A stretch of 64,000 bases of DNA from Serratia proteamaculans (GTDB lineage: Bacteria > Pseudomonadota > Gammaproteobacteria > Enterobacterales > Enterobacteriaceae). Under the pieces are notes generated by a model that was given only the letters and a program-made list of their open reading frames with translations, did not search any database and was not told the origin of the DNA. Position numbers and translations under genes: made by a program. Shown in pieces: positions 17,369 to 26,600 of this stretch (the stretch's first letter is position 1; each line of letters starts with the position of its first letter). The DNA is taken from NCBI RefSeq assembly GCF_008830365.1, contig NZ_WBKI01000006.1:173959-237958 (forward strand), read 5' to 3'.

Positions 17369-19149
17369 AGCTCACAGGGTTTAAAAACAGCAGCAGGCTG
17401 GCGATCCCGGCGATTTTTGCCGCCTTGTTTCTGGTGGCCTCGACGGTAACGCTGTATTACTACAGCGCGACCCTGTCAAAGAAAGGGTTGTATGCTATTG
17501 CCGGTACTCAGGAAAATTACTCCTGGTCGATCGCCAAATTCTCCATCAAGCTGGCCGAGTTTGATACGCTGGTCGAACAGCTGAAAAATGCACCGCAGGT
17601 GGATGCCGAGGATCTGCGGCTTAAATTTGAAATCCTTTATTCTCGTTTTTACGTGCTGGAAACGGTGTCCGAATCCACACAGCCACTGTACGCCGAACCG
17701 GGTTATCCCGAGGTGGTCGCACACATGCGGGCGAAAATGGATCAAATTGATACTCTGCTGAACAGCCCAAAGATTGATTTCTCGCTGATTTCTCAGGCCA
17801 TGCGGCAGATCAAGCCTTACGCGATTGAGATGGCCAACCTGACCGATCACGCCGAAGTGAAGCAACGCACCGCCGCCTACGAAGACTATATCGAAAAGCG
17901 ACATATCATTTTTTACGGTCTGGTGATCGTGATGTTCTCGGTGATCGCCTTGATTGCCATCACTCTGATTGTGCTACGTCAGCAGCGCCTGACCATCCGC
18001 CAACAGGCCAAGGCGATTGAGGCGGAGAAAGCCACCCGCACCAAAAATGCCTTTCTGGGGGCCATCGGTCACGAATTACGCACCTCGCTGCAGAGCATTA
18101 TGTCCGCCATTGATGTGCTGGTGAATACCAAGGTGTCGACGGAGCATGCCGATACCTTCCAACGGCTGGAAACCGCCGCGCAGCAAATTGAAAGCCAGAT
18201 GAAAGACCTGACCGATTATGCCCATCTGGACAGCGGTATGATGGAACTGCGTATCGCCGCCTTCGACGTCCAACGGCTGGTCGAGGAAACGGCGAACGAA
18301 ATCAATATGCTACGCCAGAAAGATCAGGTCACGCTGCTGTGTGAGGTGGAGTGCGGTCATCTGCAGATACATTCTGACCCGCTGCGTATCAGGCAGATTA
18401 TCGTCAACCTGCTGACCAACGCGTTCAAGTACACCGAAAGCGGCACTATCACGCTGTACAGCAGCCTGCGACGCCAGCCGACCGGCAATTCGTTGATTAT
18501 TGAGGTTACCGACACCGGCATCGGAATCGAAAAAGAGATGCTTGACCAGATATTCAGGCCTTTCACCCAGTTGGACCAATCCCATACCCGGCAGTATGGC
18601 GGCGTCGGGATGGGGCTGGCGATTGTGCATGGGCTGGTCACGCTGCTCGACGGCAGCATTACCGTCTACAGCGATATCAAAAAAGGCAGTACCTTTATCG
18701 TCAGTATTCCGGTCGAGGTCAGCGACGATCACCAACTGGACGAAATACCGCACCACCACCAGGGTCTGCTGCGCAAACAGCAGCATGTTTTGGTGGTTGA
18801 TGACAACAAATCGGTGAGTGACGCTTTCGCTGCGCTATTGGACAAACTCGGCTATCAATATGAACTGTGCAACTCGTCGGAACGGGCGCTGCAAAAGCTG
18901 CTCAGGCGCCCTTACGACGCATTGCTGCTGGACTTGCAAATGCCCGGCATTGACGGTGCCGCGCTGGCGAAACAACTGCGTAGCCAGCGGGGCCCCAATC
19001 GCCAAATCCCGATTGTCGGCATCAGCGCTTATAGCCCGGAACAGCTGGCTGCCGAGCAGCGGGCACTGTTCGACAACTATTTAATGAAGCCGGTGCGGTT
19101 GGACGCGTTGTCATCCGCACTGGCCTCACTGCTGATCGCTAAAGGTTAA
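17365..19149 (+). CDS. Hybrid sensor histidine kinase / response regulator
   Basis: A 594-residue inner-membrane sensor. Two membrane segments (about residues 12-32 and 180-203) flank a periplasmic region of roughly 145 residues, mostly helical. Then follow a coiled linker, the HisKA box AIGHELRTSLQ (His236), an N box VNLLTNAFKYT, G boxes DTGIGI and GGVGMGLAI, and a C-terminal receiver starting near 474 with the acidic pair VVDDN and phospho-acceptor LLLDLQMPG (Asp523). No histidine phosphotransfer domain is seen. It is translationally coupled to the upstream periplasmic SUOX-fold protein. Its 3' end overlaps by 11 bases the tail of a convergent BetR/receiver gene, the obvious candidate partner. 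The signal is unknown. Confidence 0.92.
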   Translation: MKLTGFKNSSRLAIPAIFAALFLVASTVTLYYYSATLSKKGLYAIAGTQENYSWSIAKFSIKLAEFDTLVEQLKNAPQVDAEDLRLKFEILYSRFYVLETVSESTQPLYAEPGYPEVVAHMRAKMDQIDTLLNSPKIDFSLISQAMRQIKPYAIEMANLTDHAEVKQRTAAYEDYIEKRHIIFYGLVIVMFSVIALIAITLIVLRQQRLTIRQQAKAIEAEKATRTKNAFLGAIGHELRTSLQSIMSAIDVLVNTKVSTEHADTFQRLETAAQQIESQMKDLTDYAHLDSGMMELRIAAFDVQRLVEETANEINMLRQKDQVTLLCEVECGHLQIHSDPLRIRQIIVNLLTNAFKYTESGTITLYSSLRRQPTGNSLIIEVTDTGIGIEKEMLDQIFRPFTQLDQSHTRQYGGVGMGLAIVHGLVTLLDGSITVYSDIKKGSTFIVSIPVEVSDDHQLDEIPHHHQGLLRKQQHVLVVDDNKSVSDAFAALLDKLGYQYELCNSSERALQKLLRRPYDALLLDLQMPGIDGAALAKQLRSQRGPNRQIPIVGISAYSPEQLAAEQRALFDNYLMKPVRLDALSSALASLLIAKG

Positions 19150-19990
19150 AACACCGCAGCAACGCGGCTTCGATCACATGGAGCCGTACTGGCTTTTCAT
19201 AAGGACCCAGCACGTCATAATCACGCATCGCCCTGGCGATTTCAGATTCACGCTGATCGGTGCCCAGTTGGCCGGTCAGCACCAGGACTGGCGCATCCGG
19301 GTTGTCTGAGGCGCGGATGGTTCCAATGCATTGGTCTGCCGTTTCCTAGCCGATCAGCCAGTCGACCACATAACCGTCGAACAGGCTCTGCTGCAACGCC
19401 AGGCAAAAACTGCTGACGTCATAAAACGCCACCGCATGGAACCCCCGCCCGTTCAGGTATTTTGTCAGTTCATCGGCCGCCTGATGTGAATCATCAAGGA
19501 CCGCAATGCTCAAACGCTCGTCTTCGACGGCGGCTGGGCGAACCTCGATCAGTTCCACGCTGTAACGCTGGCCCTGCGGCGCATCATCCGCACGATAAAC
19601 ACACCATTGCCCCGCCTGCTGCAGCGCGACATATTCCGACGTCCTTCCACCAACCAGCTCATGGCCGATATAGCCGACACAGGCTAACTCCGCCCCGCCG
19701 ACGTAAAAGATGGCATCTCGTGCAATAGTTTGCGCGGAGATGTCATTTTCAGTACCGAGATCCACGATCGCTGACGGCGTCTCCCCTAATGCCGCCGCAA
19801 CGTTGTTAATCTGCTCCAGAGTCCAGGGGCTTTGCCCCTTCAGCTTACGGTGCGCATGCGAAAAACTCAGATCCAGAATACGACTGAGCTCTTTAGCATG
19901 CTGACGCTTGCCAATCCCATAATGTACAAACAGTTCCCTGACCCGGTTTGCAATCGACTGCGAATCGAATTTCTGGTGATTGTTATCCAT
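19139..19990 (-). pseudogene. BetR-domain response regulator interrupted by an in-frame amber codon
   Basis: The reading frame runs from ATG 19990 to a stop at 19139-19141 but is broken by TAG at 19346-19348. The N-terminal 214 codons encode a BetR-type DNA-binding domain (about residues 10-78, IANRVRELFVHYGIGKRQHA and SFSHAHRKLKG), a middle region of unknown fold (about 90-155), and the first half of a receiver with LSIAVLDDSHQ and the phospho-acceptor in GYVVDWLIG (Asp210). The amber falls four codons later. The next 68 codons in the same frame, starting ETADQCIGTI, supply the rest of a receiver: APVLVLTGQ with the conserved Thr and GPYEKPVRL with the conserved Lys. Without the amber it would be a 283-residue regulator. 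It may be a recent null mutation, a readthrough case or a sequencing error. The 3' end overlaps the hybrid kinase gene. Confidence 0.85.
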
Positions 19991-20062
19991 TTTTTCCTTC
20001 GATTTTTTTTGCTGTTTTTTCAGTCGTTTTCATACTTGCCGTGCAAAAAAGCGATCCAAAAC

Positions 20063-20130
20063 TGGTATATCATACAATGTACAATCTAAACATTGCTTGA
20101 CATACCACATTATATAGTCAAACATGGTAT
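20063..20130. promoter_or_regulatory. Clustered TGGTAT/ATACCA sites upstream of the BetR gene
   Basis: TGGTAT occurs at 20063-20068 and 20125-20130 and its inverse ATACCA at 20102-20107, the last two forming an inverted repeat in AT-rich DNA that also holds a TTGACA hexamer (20097-20102). Position suggests operators for the adjacent regulator; this is an inference. Confidence 0.25.
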
Positions 20131-20199
20131 CAGAAGAGACACACAGCAACACCACAATAAAAATATAACAATAGTAAGAACGCATCACCAATAATCACA

Positions 20200-20335
20200 A
20201 TGACACCAGGGAAAGCTCGTTTCGATTACGGCGCAGAGAGAATGTATGCAACAGACCCTCGCCGTAAATGGGCCGTAAGCGCTAAACTGTTTTACCGCGT
20301 TTTGAACCGGGATCCGCAAGGGTCCCGTTTTTTTT
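20200..20335 (+). ncRNA. Possible small RNA ending in a strong terminator
   Basis: In the 474-base gap between the BetR gene and the first autotransporter there is no convincing plus-strand gene, yet a strong intrinsic terminator ends at 20335. An upstream transcript is therefore expected. The roughly 100 bases before it contain pairable GC segments such as TACGGCGCAG and GCCGTAAATGGGCCG. I do not recognise it as a known enterobacterial sRNA. The 5' end is a guess. Confidence 0.25.
20308..20335 (+). terminator. Intrinsic terminator without an annotated upstream gene
   Basis: CGGGATCC and GGGTCCCG arms with a GCAA tetraloop, followed by eight T residues. The orientation is plus; the genes on both sides are on the minus strand. 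Confidence 0.8.
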
Positions 20336-20403
20336 GTCGTTTTTACCGCAAAGCGGCGTGATGCATCATACGTGTTCACTCCGTCATCACCCCGTTAAAA
20401 TCC

Positions 20404-20430
20404 AAAAAAATAGGGCCAGCAAGCTGACCC
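20404..20430 (-). terminator. Terminator of the downstream autotransporter gene
   Basis: On the minus strand GGGTCAGC and GCTGGCCC pair around a TT loop and are followed by TATTTTTTT. Confidence 0.8.
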
Positions 20431-20464
20431 CAGGGTTTCAGTAACAGGATTTAGGTTCGTTGGA

Positions 20465-23400
20465 TCAGAACTTCCAGGTGAAACCGGCGTTAACGCTGTT
20501 GTCCTGGTAGTTTTGCGACAGCAGGCCACCGTAGCCCAGTGACAGCGTGGCGTTCTTGTTCACCGCCACTTCTGCACTGGCCTTCAGCACTGCACCGTCA
20601 CGCGAGGCCGACACGCTGTTCACCACAAACGGCGAGTTGCCGCCGTTGAAGCGCAGCCCGGTGCCGCGATCCAAATCGCCGTACTGATGCTGCCAGCCCA
20701 GCTCGCTGCGCAGCGCCACCGAAGTGGTTTTGCTCGCCTGCCACTGGGTATCAGCTCGCAGCCCCAACGTCGACACCGTGGCGTCGGTGTGCTGTTTGTC
20801 GCCGTGCAGCGCCGCTGCCCCGCCGTCTTCCGAGATACCGTTGTTCTGGAAGTTGATGTACGCCAGATTGGCGAACGGCTCCAGATTGACCCAGTCAGCC
20901 TTCACGCTGTAACCCGCCTCGGCGAACACTTGCTCGGTGCGCGCGCTGTATTTCGCGGTTTCGCGATCTGATTGCATGCCGTAATTGACCGAACGTGAGG
21001 TATCGAAACGGTGCCAGGTGTAGCCACCGCCGGCACGCAGCGCCAGCTCACCGAACTGTTTGCCGCCGTACACCGCCAGGTGGTAGTTATCGCTGTCCGC
21101 ATTCGAGCCGTAGCCACCGTCCAGCGAGGTCCGGGTGTAACCGGTCGCCACGCCCATGCGCCAGTCATCCGCCAATGCCGAGTCCAACCCCACCAGCACG
21201 CCGTAGGTCGAGGCCTGATAGCCCGTCGCATTGGCATCGCCCGACGCATGGTCCCAGGCACCCAGCAACTGCGCCCAGGCACCGCCGTCGTCGTCAGCCT
21301 TGATGTCCGGCGAAGTCGCCAGCCCTTCTGCCTGCCGCAAGCGGCCGTTCAACGCCTCACGCAGGTAACGGCTGTCGTTCACCTGTGCCGAGGCAATATC
21401 CGCGTGGATCTGCCCGGACAACTGACGGAACGCCTGACGGGCTTCCCCTGTAGATCCAGCATTGAGGATGCTCTCGTACACCGGATTGCCCGCCGCCAAG
21501 GCATCTGCCGCTGCCGCGACCGCACGCTCGTTCTGGGTTGCTGCCACGCTGGTGAAGCTGGTGTCGTTACGACCGACGTTCAACGTGACCTGATTCGGCT
21601 GGTAAGTCAGCCCGGTGCCGAGGAACAGGTAGTTCGGGGCTACCGAATCAAACTGCCCACTGATGCCCTGTTGAGCAGTCAGGATGTTGTACTGCTGGCC
21701 GAGCAGGCTACGGACTTCGCTTTGCGACAGAAGATTAGTGCTGTTCTCCAGCGAGACCACCACTTCACCCCCGCCGATCGTCGCCGATCCGTTGCTTTGG
21801 ATCCGATCGCTCTGGCCGTTGGGGGCTACTTCCACCGCGTAACGGGAACCCGGTTCGAAACTGAGGTTACGAGTGACATTCAACGTGCCTATTGAATTGC
21901 CCGGCGCCACGGTACCGCCACTGCGGGCGGTCAGTGATCCCACTGTCCCGGAGCCACCCAGCACGCCGGCGTTTTGCACCGTGACGTCCGAAGTGACCGA
22001 GCCATTCACCGCCAGCAAGCCGGTATTCACCCAGGTCGGGCCGGAGTAGGTATTGTTGCCGGTCAGCAGCAACGCGCCCTGGCCTTCCTTGGTCAGGCCA
22101 CCATGACCATAGATGTCATTGGAATAGACTTCCACCGAACAGTGGTAGTCATCGCAAATACGAGCCTGCAGCGTGCCTTGATCGATTTCAGCTCCGAAGC
22201 CAGGAATGTTGGCGACAAACTGTGACGAGCCATAAGCCACGCCCGTCGGATCCGGAATGCGGAACTCTTCAGGAATGTCTTCGACGGTATAGAACATACC
22301 TGGACCGTTAATCGCCTTGCCCAGATCGATCATCCCCCAGCCGTACAGCGCATCAATACCCGGTGCGCCCATATCGGTAGCGGTAGTTTTCAGCACGTCG
22401 GCAATTTGCGCCGACGTCATATACGGGAAGCGCTGCAGCAACACGGCGACCGCGCCGGTCACGTGCGGCGTCGCCATTGAGGTCCCATTTTTATTGCCGT
22501 AGTCCGAGACCAGCTGATTCGGGTCTGAACCGTTGGCCACAGTGCTGTAGATTTTACTGCCCGGTGACGAGACACAGAAACTGGCGGTATAGCCACAGCG
22601 TGAAGAGAAGCTGCTGATGGTATAAGGCACGCTGTTGGTGGAGGCATCATCTTGCGCAACGCTGGCAACCGACAACCAGTTAGGCGCAATATCCGGTACA
22701 AAATAGGCCAATCCACTGATCACGTCCGGTTGGTTGTAGTTGCCGTCATTACCGGCGGCGAACAGCACCAGAATATTTTTACGTGCCGCATCGATCGCGC
22801 CCTGATAACCGGCCCCCGCCAAACTGCCCAGCAGCGGTTTCACCTGATCAAACTGTTCCTGTGCGTCTTTCAGCTCGAAATGCAGTGCATCGGGGTTTTT
22901 GCCATTATCCGACAGGAAATCGGGAATACTGACGCCCCAACTGTTATTGATGACCCGCACGCCGTTGTTGATCATCGCCTGCCAACCCGCGTTGGTCACA
23001 CTGCCGTCCAGCCCGAGGAATTCGCCATACGCCGGGCCGTCATTGTCGTTATCAACGCTGATGATTTGTGAGTCAAAAGCCACACCATGCATGCCGGTGC
23101 CGTCACGATTGGCCCCGCTGATACCGGCCACGTGGACGCCGTGGTTACTTAGCGTCGCACCGTTATAGAAATGGAAAGTACCGTCGAAGTAAAAACGATC
23201 GCCGGCCTTAATATCTGTCCGATGCGGGTCGGTATAGGCTCTATTGCCCTGGGTAACCACATTCACCAGTTTGCCGTCACCGGTAAATTCAGGGTGCTTG
23301 TTCACCGGAGTATCGAAGATGCCCACCTTTTGCCCTTTACCGGTATAACCCGCGGCATAGGCCTCATCGGCGTGAATAGCCCCCAACCCCCAGTTGGCAT

Positions 23401-23560
23401 TGAATTCATTACTGCGCCAGCTTGCCGGATCGCCTATCTTGCCGCCTTCCGTATAGGGTGCGGCCTGTACGCCACCTGCCGCCAACAACGCGCACAGCAA
23501 GGCGTTCAATTTCCATGTTGGCGCCAATACCGGTTTGTTCTTTCCTGTCGCTTGCTTCAT
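20465..23560 (-). CDS. Subtilisin-type (S8) serine protease autotransporter, copy A
   Basis: A 1031-residue Serratia-type serine protease autotransporter (Ssp family). After a signal peptide (cleavage near VQA-APY) comes an S8 protease: Asp83 in VGIFDTP, His140 in SNHGVHVAG, oxyanion Asn in FAAGND, and Ser361 in NGTSMATPHV. A passenger-associated beta repeat (GGLTKEGQGALLLTGNNTYSG) leads to a linker and a C-terminal beta-barrel of about 270 residues ending in Phe (FTWKF). The protease is carried to the surface by the barrel and may be released. The His motif has Val where subtilases have Thr (HGTHVAG). AAGGATAAGGGA precedes the ATG. From about residue 517 onward it is almost identical to copy B. 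Confidence 0.93.
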   Translation of the reverse strand: MKQATGKNKPVLAPTWKLNALLCALLAAGGVQAAPYTEGGKIGDPASWRSNEFNANWGLGAIHADEAYAAGYTGKGQKVGIFDTPVNKHPEFTGDGKLVNVVTQGNRAYTDPHRTDIKAGDRFYFDGTFHFYNGATLSNHGVHVAGISGANRDGTGMHGVAFDSQIISVDNDNDGPAYGEFLGLDGSVTNAGWQAMINNGVRVINNSWGVSIPDFLSDNGKNPDALHFELKDAQEQFDQVKPLLGSLAGAGYQGAIDAARKNILVLFAAGNDGNYNQPDVISGLAYFVPDIAPNWLSVASVAQDDASTNSVPYTISSFSSRCGYTASFCVSSPGSKIYSTVANGSDPNQLVSDYGNKNGTSMATPHVTGAVAVLLQRFPYMTSAQIADVLKTTATDMGAPGIDALYGWGMIDLGKAINGPGMFYTVEDIPEEFRIPDPTGVAYGSSQFVANIPGFGAEIDQGTLQARICDDYHCSVEVYSNDIYGHGGLTKEGQGALLLTGNNTYSGPTWVNTGLLAVNGSVTSDVTVQNAGVLGGSGTVGSLTARSGGTVAPGNSIGTLNVTRNLSFEPGSRYAVEVAPNGQSDRIQSNGSATIGGGEVVVSLENSTNLLSQSEVRSLLGQQYNILTAQQGISGQFDSVAPNYLFLGTGLTYQPNQVTLNVGRNDTSFTSVAATQNERAVAAAADALAAGNPVYESILNAGSTGEARQAFRQLSGQIHADIASAQVNDSRYLREALNGRLRQAEGLATSPDIKADDDGGAWAQLLGAWDHASGDANATGYQASTYGVLVGLDSALADDWRMGVATGYTRTSLDGGYGSNADSDNYHLAVYGGKQFGELALRAGGGYTWHRFDTSRSVNYGMQSDRETAKYSARTEQVFAEAGYSVKADWVNLEPFANLAYINFQNNGISEDGGAAALHGDKQHTDATVSTLGLRADTQWQASKTTSVALRSELGWQHQYGDLDRGTGLRFNGGNSPFVVNSVSASRDGAVLKASAEVAVNKNATLSLGYGGLLSQNYQDNSVNAGFTWKF
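20466..22008 (-). repeat. Near-identical 1.54 kb segment, copy A
   Basis: This segment and 23629-25171 align at a constant offset of 3163 bases with no indel and only scattered substitutions. It covers the passenger tail, linker and beta-barrel of both autotransporters; similarity drops sharply upstream in the protease domains. Confidence 0.92.
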
Positions 23561-23584
23561 TCCCTTATCCTTTTTGTTTTAGTC

Positions 23585-23609
23585 AAACCGCCCCCCGAAG
23601 AGGCGGCTT
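23585..23609 (-). terminator. Hairpin between the two autotransporter genes
   Basis: Minus-strand AGCCGCCTC and GGGGCGGTT arms around TTCG with only a short T-run. It follows the copy B stop and precedes the copy A start by about 25 bases, so it may give partial termination and unequal expression of the two genes. Confidence 0.5.
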
Positions 23610-23627
23610 GTCCCTCAGTTTTTAAGA

Positions 23628-26600
23628 TCAGAAATTCCAGGTGAAACCGGCATTAACGCTGTTGTCCTGGTAGTTTTGCGACAGCAGGCCACCGTAGCCC
23701 AGTGACAGCGTGGCGTTCTTGTTCACCGCCACTTCTGCACTGGCCTTCAGCACCGCACCGTCACGCGAGGCCGACACGCTGTTCACCACAAACGGCGAGT
23801 TGCCGCCGTTGAAGCGCAGCCCGGTGCCGCGATCCAAATCGCCGTACTGATGCTGCCAGCCCAGTTCGCTGCGCAGCGCCACCGAAGTGGTTTTGCTCGC
23901 CTGCCACTGGGTATCAGCTCGCAACCCCAACGTCGACACCGTGGCGTCGGTGTGCTGTTTGTCGCCGTGCAGCGCCGCTGCACCGCCGTCTTCCGAGATA
24001 CCGTTGTTCTGGAAGTTGATGTACGCCAGATTGGCGAACGGCTCCAGATTGACCCAGTCAGCCTTCACGCTGTAACCCGCCTCGGCGAACACCTGCTCGG
24101 TGCGCGCGCTGTATTTCGCGGTTTCGCGATCTGATTGCATGCCGTAATTGACCGAACGTGAGGTATCGAAACGGTGCCAGGTGTAGCCACCGCCGGCACG
24201 CAGCGCCAGCTCACCGAACTGTTTGCCGCCGTACACCGCCAGGTGGTAGTTATCGCTGTCCGCATTCGAGCCGTAGCCACCGTCCAGCGAGGTCCGGGTG
24301 TAACCGGTCGCCACGCCCATGCGCCAGTCATCCGCCAATGCCGAGTCCAGCCCCACCAGCACGCCGTAGGTCGAGGCCTGATAGCCCGTCGCATTGGCAT
24401 CGCCCGACGCATGGTCCCAGGCACCCAGCAACTGCGCCCAGGCACCGCCATCGTCGTCAGCCTTGATGTCCGGCGAAGTCGCCAGCCCTTCCGCCTGCCG
24501 CAAGCGGCCGTTCAGCGCCTCACGCAGGTAACGGCTGTCGTTCACCTGTGCCGAGGCAATATCCGCGTGGATCTGCCCGGACAACTGACGGAACGCCTGA
24601 CGGGCTTCCCCTGTAGATCCAGCATTGAGGATGCTCTCGTACACCGGATTGCCCGCCGCCAAGGCATCTGCCGCTGCCGCGACCGCACGCTCGTTCTGGG
24701 TTGCTGCCACGCTGCTGAAGCTGGTGTCGTTACGACCGACGTTCAACGTGACCTGATTCGGCTGGTAAGTCAGCCCGGTGCCGAGGAACAGGTAGTTCGG
24801 GGCTACCGAATCAAACTGCCCACTGATGCCCTGTTGAGCAGTCAGGATGTTGTACTGCTGGCCGAGCAGGCTACGGACTTCGCTTTGCGACAGAAGATTA
24901 GTGCTGTTCTCCAGCGAGACCGCCACCTCACCCCCGCCGATCGTCGCCGATCCGTTGCTTTGGATCCGATCGCTCTGGCCGTTGGGGGCTACTTCCACCG
25001 CGTAACGGGAACCCGGTTCGAAACTGAGGTTACGAGTGACATTCAACGTGCCTATTGAATTGCCCGGCGCCACGGTACCGCCACTGCGGGCGGTCAGTGA
25101 TCCCACTGTCCCGGAGCCACCCAGCACGCCGGCGTTTTGCACCGTGACGTCCGAAGTCACCGAGCCGTTAATCGCCAGCAGGCCCTGATTGATCAATGTC
25201 GGCCCCGCGTAACTGTTATTGCCGGTCAGTACCAATGTGCCGATGCCCTGTTTGGTCAGGCCACCGTGTCCGGAAATGTTGTTGCTCCAGACATCCAACC
25301 CGCAATGCGTATCGTCACACACGCGTTCGGTCGGTTTTCCCTTGTCCAGCAACGCGCCGACGCCCGGTAAATTCACCACAAACTGTTCCGGGCCGTAGGC
25401 ACCGCTAACACGGAACTCCTCAGGAATATCCTGTTCGGTGACAAACATGCCCGGGCCGTTAATCGCCTTGCCCAGATCGATCATCCCCCAGCCATACAGC
25501 GCATCGATACCCGGAGCGCCCATATCAACGGTGGTGGTCTTCAGCACCGAAGCAACCTGTGCGCCGGTCATGTACGGGAAGCGCTCCATCAGCACCGCAA
25601 TGCTACCTGCCACGTGCGGTGCCGCCATTGAAGTCCCGCTGTATTTGGCGTAACCGGTAGTCAGGTTATCTACGCTGTTGCCTTCGATGATCGAGCTGTA
25701 CACCTTGGTCCCCGGTGCGGCAACGCAGAAGCTGGCGGTATAACCGCAGCGTGAGGAGAAGGTGCTGATGCTGTAATCACCGGTGTTGTTCGGATCCTGT
25801 AGGCTGGCGACCGACAACCAATTGGGGGCGATTTCCGGCACGAAATAGGCCAGACCGGCCATGGCGTCCGGGTTATTCAGGTTGTAATCGTTACCCGCGG
25901 CAAAAATGGTAACGATGCCGCTACGTGCCGCATCGATCGCGCCCTGATAAGCGCCACCGGCTTTAGTGCCAAGGATCTGTTTGATTTGATCGAACTGCTT
26001 TTGCGCATCGGCGAGCGTGAAGTGAGGATAGGCAGGATCCTTGCCGCCCTGATCAAACTTCTCAGTGATGCCGATGCCCCAACTGTTATTGATAATGCGC
26101 GCGCCACTGGCGATCAACGCATCCCAGCCGGCCTGGTACACCGCGCCATCATTACCGAGAATGATGCCGTCCTCCGGGCCCGGATCGCCGTTTTCCGCGC
26201 TGATGATTTGTGCGTTGAACGCCACGCCGTGCATCTCGCCACCATCGCGGTTGCCGGCAGCGATGCCACCCACATGGGTACCGTGTGAACCCAGAGTGCC
26301 GTCGGAGTCCACGCTCGGCGTGCCGTCATAGCGGAATACGTCGCCTTTTTTCACCGGAATATAGGGATCGGTGTATTCGCGGATACCGGTCGTCACCAGA
26401 TTGATCACTTTGCCCTGGCTGGCAAACTCCGGGTGTTTGGCATACACCGGCTGATCGAAAATGCCGAGTTTTACGCCTTTCCCGCTATAACCGGCGGCGT
26501 AGGCCTGATCGGCGTGGATCGCCCCCAGACCCCATTCGGCGTTGAATTCATTACTACGCCAACTTGAAGGATCACCCGGCTTACCGCTCTCTACATAAGG

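Noticed and set aside
20185..20379. A 64-codon minus-strand frame across the intergenic terminator.
   Set aside because: It reads through a strong plus-strand terminator and has no family features or ribosome site.
20687..25058. Long plus-strand frames opposite both autotransporter genes, repeated in both copies.
   Set aside because: They are antisense shadows of GC-rich coding DNA; their duplication only mirrors the duplicated barrel region.
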